Assembly (NCBI RefSeq): GCF_029889745.1
Contig: NZ_CP123639.1
Span: 1,965,501 to 2,029,500, forward strand
Origin: Ligilactobacillus faecis
GTDB taxonomy: Bacteria; Bacillota; Bacilli; Lactobacillales; Lactobacillaceae
Direction: 5' to 3'
Length of the DNA stretch: 64,000 bases
Positions 61,027-64,000 of the stretch are shown here, one piece after another; the first letter of the stretch is position 1; each line of letters opens with the position of its first letter. The notes under the pieces are model-generated. The model had not been told where the DNA came from and searched no databases. It saw only the letters and a program-made list of their open reading frames with translations. The position numbers and the translations under genes are program-made.

Positions 61027-64000
61027 TTATTCCAACTCATCTAAGGCAACCGAAACGATCTTTGAGACCCCAGATTCTTGCATTGTGACGCCATATAAGA
61101 CGTCTGCATTCATCATCGTCCCTTTCCGATGCGTGATCACGATAAATTGTGTTTGTTGGTCAAAGCGACGTAAATAACGTGAATAGCGCGCAACATTGGC
61201 GTCATCTAAAGCTGCTTCTGCTTCATCTAAAACTGCAAATGGAACTGGGCGAACTTTTAAGATCGCAAACAATAAAGTGATCGCAGTCAAAGCACGCTCA
61301 CCACCAGAAAGAAGGTTCAAATGCTGGAACTTCTTTCCTGGCGGTTGTGCCATCAATTCGATCCCTGTATGCAAGAGATCGTTCGGATCAGTTAAACTTA
61401 ATTCTGCCTTTCCACCTTCAAATACTTGTGGGAAGATCTCGGAAAAGGCGGCTTGGACATCATCAAAGGCAGCTTTAAACCGATTTTTAGCTTCAGTATC
61501 CATTTCATCCATACTTTGAACTAATTGCGCTTTAGCTTCTAAAAGATCCGCTTGTTGCTGGGTCAAGAAACTATAACGTGTATCGATCCGTTCAAATTCG
61601 CTGATCGCACCTAAGTTGACTTCGCCTAACTCTTCGATCCCCAATTTTAATAACTGTACTCGTTGTTTGACTTGGACGAGGTCAGTTTCAGTATTTTCTT
61701 GTTTGGCAGCTTCAAACGTCGATCCATAATTTTGAGCAAGTTCATCTAGATCACGTTCTAAAGAAGCTTTACAACTTCCAAGTTCTGCCGTCAAGCCACT
61801 TTTTTCATCAGCTGTTACTTGGCGTAATTCATTTGCACGTGCAGCATTTTGTTGGCTTTCTTTCAAAAGATCATGTAACTTACTTCGTTTTTCTTGGTAA
61901 CGTGCGATCCCTTTTTCCAGCTCTTTGTGCTCTTGTTCGACTGCTTTTCGCTTAGCCTCGATATCTGTCCCTAGTGCTTGTTTTATTTGTTGTTCTTCTT
62001 TGATACTTTGGATCTTGATAGTCGCTTTTTCGATCCGTTGAATAGCTTGTTCTAATTGGATCTTTGCTTCTTTGATCTGGATCAGCAAAAGATTTTTACG
62101 CTCATGCTTGATCCCAAGTTCTTGCTCTAATTTATTTTTTTGCGCTTGTTGTTTTTGTTGTTCTTGACTACGATCTTTTTGCAATGCGATCCTGACCGAT
62201 AGCTCTTCTTTTTTCTTTATGATCGTCTCTGTCAATTGTGTTAATTCAGTCGCTAATCGCTCATTTTGCTCTTCAGTCTCGGTATCAGTTCCTTTGGTTT
62301 GTTCAAAAGTCTCACTTAAAGTTTTGACTTCGGCTTCCTGTTGCTTTTCGGCTAACATTGCAACTTGTAGTTTTTCTGTTACAGCTTGCACACTTTGAGC
62401 TCGAACTTGCTCTTCTTGCTGAAGATCTTTGCGCTCTTTTTCCAAATACTCAACTTTTTGTTTTGTCTTACCACCTTCAAGTTCGATCGTACTTAATTTT
62501 TCAGTCATAACTGTGATATCTGCTGTTAACTGCTTAAGTTGTTGTTGTTGTTCTAAAAGACCTGTACGCTTTTGGCGCTCTTGTCCCCCAGTCAATGAGC
62601 CCCCAGCATTGATGACTTCTCCAGCCAAAGTAACTATTTTAACACTGTAATTCAGAGTGGCCGCGATCTTAGTTGCTGCATCTAGATCTTTTGCAACGAC
62701 TAACGCCCCTAGCAAATGCAAAACGATCGGGCGATCTTCTACTTGATATTCGACTAATTCACTTGCGATCCCGATCACACCAGCGACATTTTGCAGTAAA
62801 ACACGTTTTTCTGAAGATAGTTCTCGTGGTTTGACAGTTGTGCGTGGAAGAAATGTTGCCCGTCCAGCACGCTTTTCAGTCAAATAACGGATCGCACTTT
62901 TGGCAGCCTGTTCATCAGTCACAACGACATTTTGCAGTTGTGCTCCTAAAGCAGTATCGATCGCCTTAGCCAATTTAGCTGGTACTTGCAGGAGATCAGC
63001 AACAGCTCCAACGACCCCAGTCATTTTAGCTTGTAAGATCGCTTTGACGCCATGGTAATAGCCAGCATAATTAGCTGCAACATTTTGTAATGACTCTTGT
63101 CTAGCTTTAGCACGTTGTAAAACATCACTTGCATTGAGCCAACGTCTCTGTTGATCTTCTCTTAGGCGTTGAGCTGTCAAAAGTTCTTGTTGTAGCTTTA
63201 CTAGCTGTTCTTTTACCGTTACGTAGTGACTTTTTATCTCAGCAACTTCAGAGTCGATCTCTTGGCGTTTTGCAACTGCTTTGGCTAACTTAGCTTTTGC
63301 TTGTTCTAGACGTTTTGTCGTTGCTTTTGTCTGAGCAACCTTTTTTTGCGCTTCTTTAGCAAGATACGCTTGCCGATTTTTTAGCGTCGCTTGTTCTTGC
63401 AGATCATCAACGATCTCTTGACGTAAGCTCTCGATCTGTTCTTCAAGTTGAGCTGGATCAACCGTCAAGATCGCATCTGCTTCAGCTAACTTGGCTTCTA
63501 AGCTGTGACATTCCTCAGTCAATTTAGCTTCTTGTATTTTGAACTCGTCCAATTGTTTAGTCACTTCTTGTTTTGTGAGCTCATCGCCTTGGATACTCTC
63601 ACTTAACTCTTGTAGACGAGTTTTGATGTACTCACTATCGTGTTCTGAGAGGTCGCGCTTCCCGATCAGCTTTTCTTGTTGTCGCGTTAATTCATTAAAA
63701 CGTTTTTGGTCTTGATCGAGTTTTTCTTCTAGACTTGCTTGACGCAATTGTAACTGCTGTGTTTTAGCCTCTTGTTTTTTAGCTTCTGCAATTTGTTTTG
63801 TCAAGATCTCATCAAGCGTGGCGATCTTTTCTTCTAAAGTCTTTTTCTTAGTTGAACGATCTGTAATCTCAAGCACTAAGCGACTTTTTTCGTAATGATC
63901 ATATTCTTCTTTTTGAGTCAAATAATCCCGGGCAATACTTGCCTGGATCTTTAACGGTTCACGTTGTTTATCTAATTCTGTGATGATATCTGCGACACGA
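61027..64000 (-). CDS. smc: Chromosome partition protein SMC, 5' end outside the window
   Basis: 991 residues are visible and the frame is open past 64000, so the N-terminal ATPase part is missing. Long coiled coils flank the hinge (GVVGAVADLLQVPAKLAKAI to NAGGSLTGGQ). The C-terminal head has LNLLSGGERALTAI and the Walker B FAVLDEAEAALDDANV. With ScpA and ScpB it forms the condensin of this cell. The start codon seen at 63921 is only an internal TTG. Confidence 0.96.
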   Translation of the reverse strand, partial: RVADIITELDKQREPLKIQASIARDYLTQKEEYDHYEKSRLVLEITDRSTKKKTLEEKIATLDEILTKQIAEAKKQEAKTQQLQLRQASLEEKLDQDQKRFNELTRQQEKLIGKRDLSEHDSEYIKTRLQELSESIQGDELTKQEVTKQLDEFKIQEAKLTEECHSLEAKLAEADAILTVDPAQLEEQIESLRQEIVDDLQEQATLKNRQAYLAKEAQKKVAQTKATTKRLEQAKAKLAKAVAKRQEIDSEVAEIKSHYVTVKEQLVKLQQELLTAQRLREDQQRRWLNASDVLQRAKARQESLQNVAANYAGYYHGVKAILQAKMTGVVGAVADLLQVPAKLAKAIDTALGAQLQNVVVTDEQAAKSAIRYLTEKRAGRATFLPRTTVKPRELSSEKRVLLQNVAGVIGIASELVEYQVEDRPIVLHLLGALVVAKDLDAATKIAATLNYSVKIVTLAGEVINAGGSLTGGQERQKRTGLLEQQQQLKQLTADITVMTEKLSTIELEGGKTKQKVEYLEKERKDLQQEEQVRAQSVQAVTEKLQVAMLAEKQQEAEVKTLSETFEQTKGTDTETEEQNERLATELTQLTETIIKKKEELSVRIALQKDRSQEQQKQQAQKNKLEQELGIKHERKNLLLIQIKEAKIQLEQAIQRIEKATIKIQSIKEEQQIKQALGTDIEAKRKAVEQEHKELEKGIARYQEKRSKLHDLLKESQQNAARANELRQVTADEKSGLTAELGSCKASLERDLDELAQNYGSTFEAAKQENTETDLVQVKQRVQLLKLGIEELGEVNLGAISEFERIDTRYSFLTQQQADLLEAKAQLVQSMDEMDTEAKNRFKAAFDDVQAAFSEIFPQVFEGGKAELSLTDPNDLLHTGIELMAQPPGKKFQHLNLLSGGERALTAITLLFAILKVRPVPFAVLDEAEAALDDANVARYSRYLRRFDQQTQFIVITHRKGTMMNADVLYGVTMQESGVSKIVSVALDELE

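Overview
The window looks like a chromosomal piece of a low-GC lactobacillus, most likely of the Ligilactobacillus (L. salivarius) group. The reasons are Firmicute gene orders shared with Bacillus (ypbB-recQ-ypbE-cmk-rpsA-der-hup; ribT-scpA-scpB-rluB; fur-xerD; smc-ftsY-ylxM-ffh-rpsP-khpA-rimM-trmD-rplS), a thymidylate synthase with the insertion typical of the L. casei enzyme, and a giant LPxTG adhesin with a KxYKxGKxW-type signal peptide and MUB/MucBP repeats. The species call is inference; no rRNA gene is present.

Layout. 1-12.2 kb holds housekeeping genes: rbgA (cut by the window edge), a lipoprotein hydrolase, lepB, ctpA, yozE-ypmS-ypmR, a divergent haemolysin-III-like membrane protein, thyA-dfrA, an ABC-F ATPase, cca and yitT. 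12.3-34.8 kb is an accessory block: a degenerate tyrosine-recombinase-like gene, IS1182-family copy 1, a 15-kb adhesin gene (5001 codons, with five 1122-bp tandem units), a TPR protein (ypiA-like, probably core), a decayed phage integrase, and IS1182-family copy 2 beside the hup terminator. 34.8-52.2 kb returns to core genes: hup, der, rpsA, cmk, ypbE, recQ, ypbB, mntH, an FMN-riboswitch-controlled ribU, rluB, scpB, scpA, ribT, xerD, fur and cvfB. An IS607-type element with an intact tnpB and a frameshifted tnpA separates scpA from scpB. 52.4-54.7 kb is a prophage remnant: a broken ADP-ribosyltransferase-like gene, a small overlapping gene, a lipoprotein and an integrase remnant, next to rplS. 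54.7-64 kb is the rplS-trmD-rimM-khpA-rpsP-ffh-ylxM-ftsY-smc cluster; smc is cut by the window end.

The most interesting signals are not gene families. Several minus-strand genes (ribU, scpB, rluB, and less cleanly cmk, der, ypbE, ribT and rbgA) have a strong Shine-Dalgarno sequence placed far upstream of the start codon, with a hairpin in between. Looping out the hairpin brings the spacing towards normal (8 nt for ribU, 9 nt for scpB). Four of these leaders share AGGAAAGG followed by GCTAT, which suggests a recurrent RNA leader architecture. Other notable items are a 54-bp solo pair of IS3/IS150-like ends with a 3-bp direct repeat sitting in the loop of the mntH/ribU terminator, a two-unit higher-order duplication inside the adhesin repeats, and heavy clustering of GATC in core genes.
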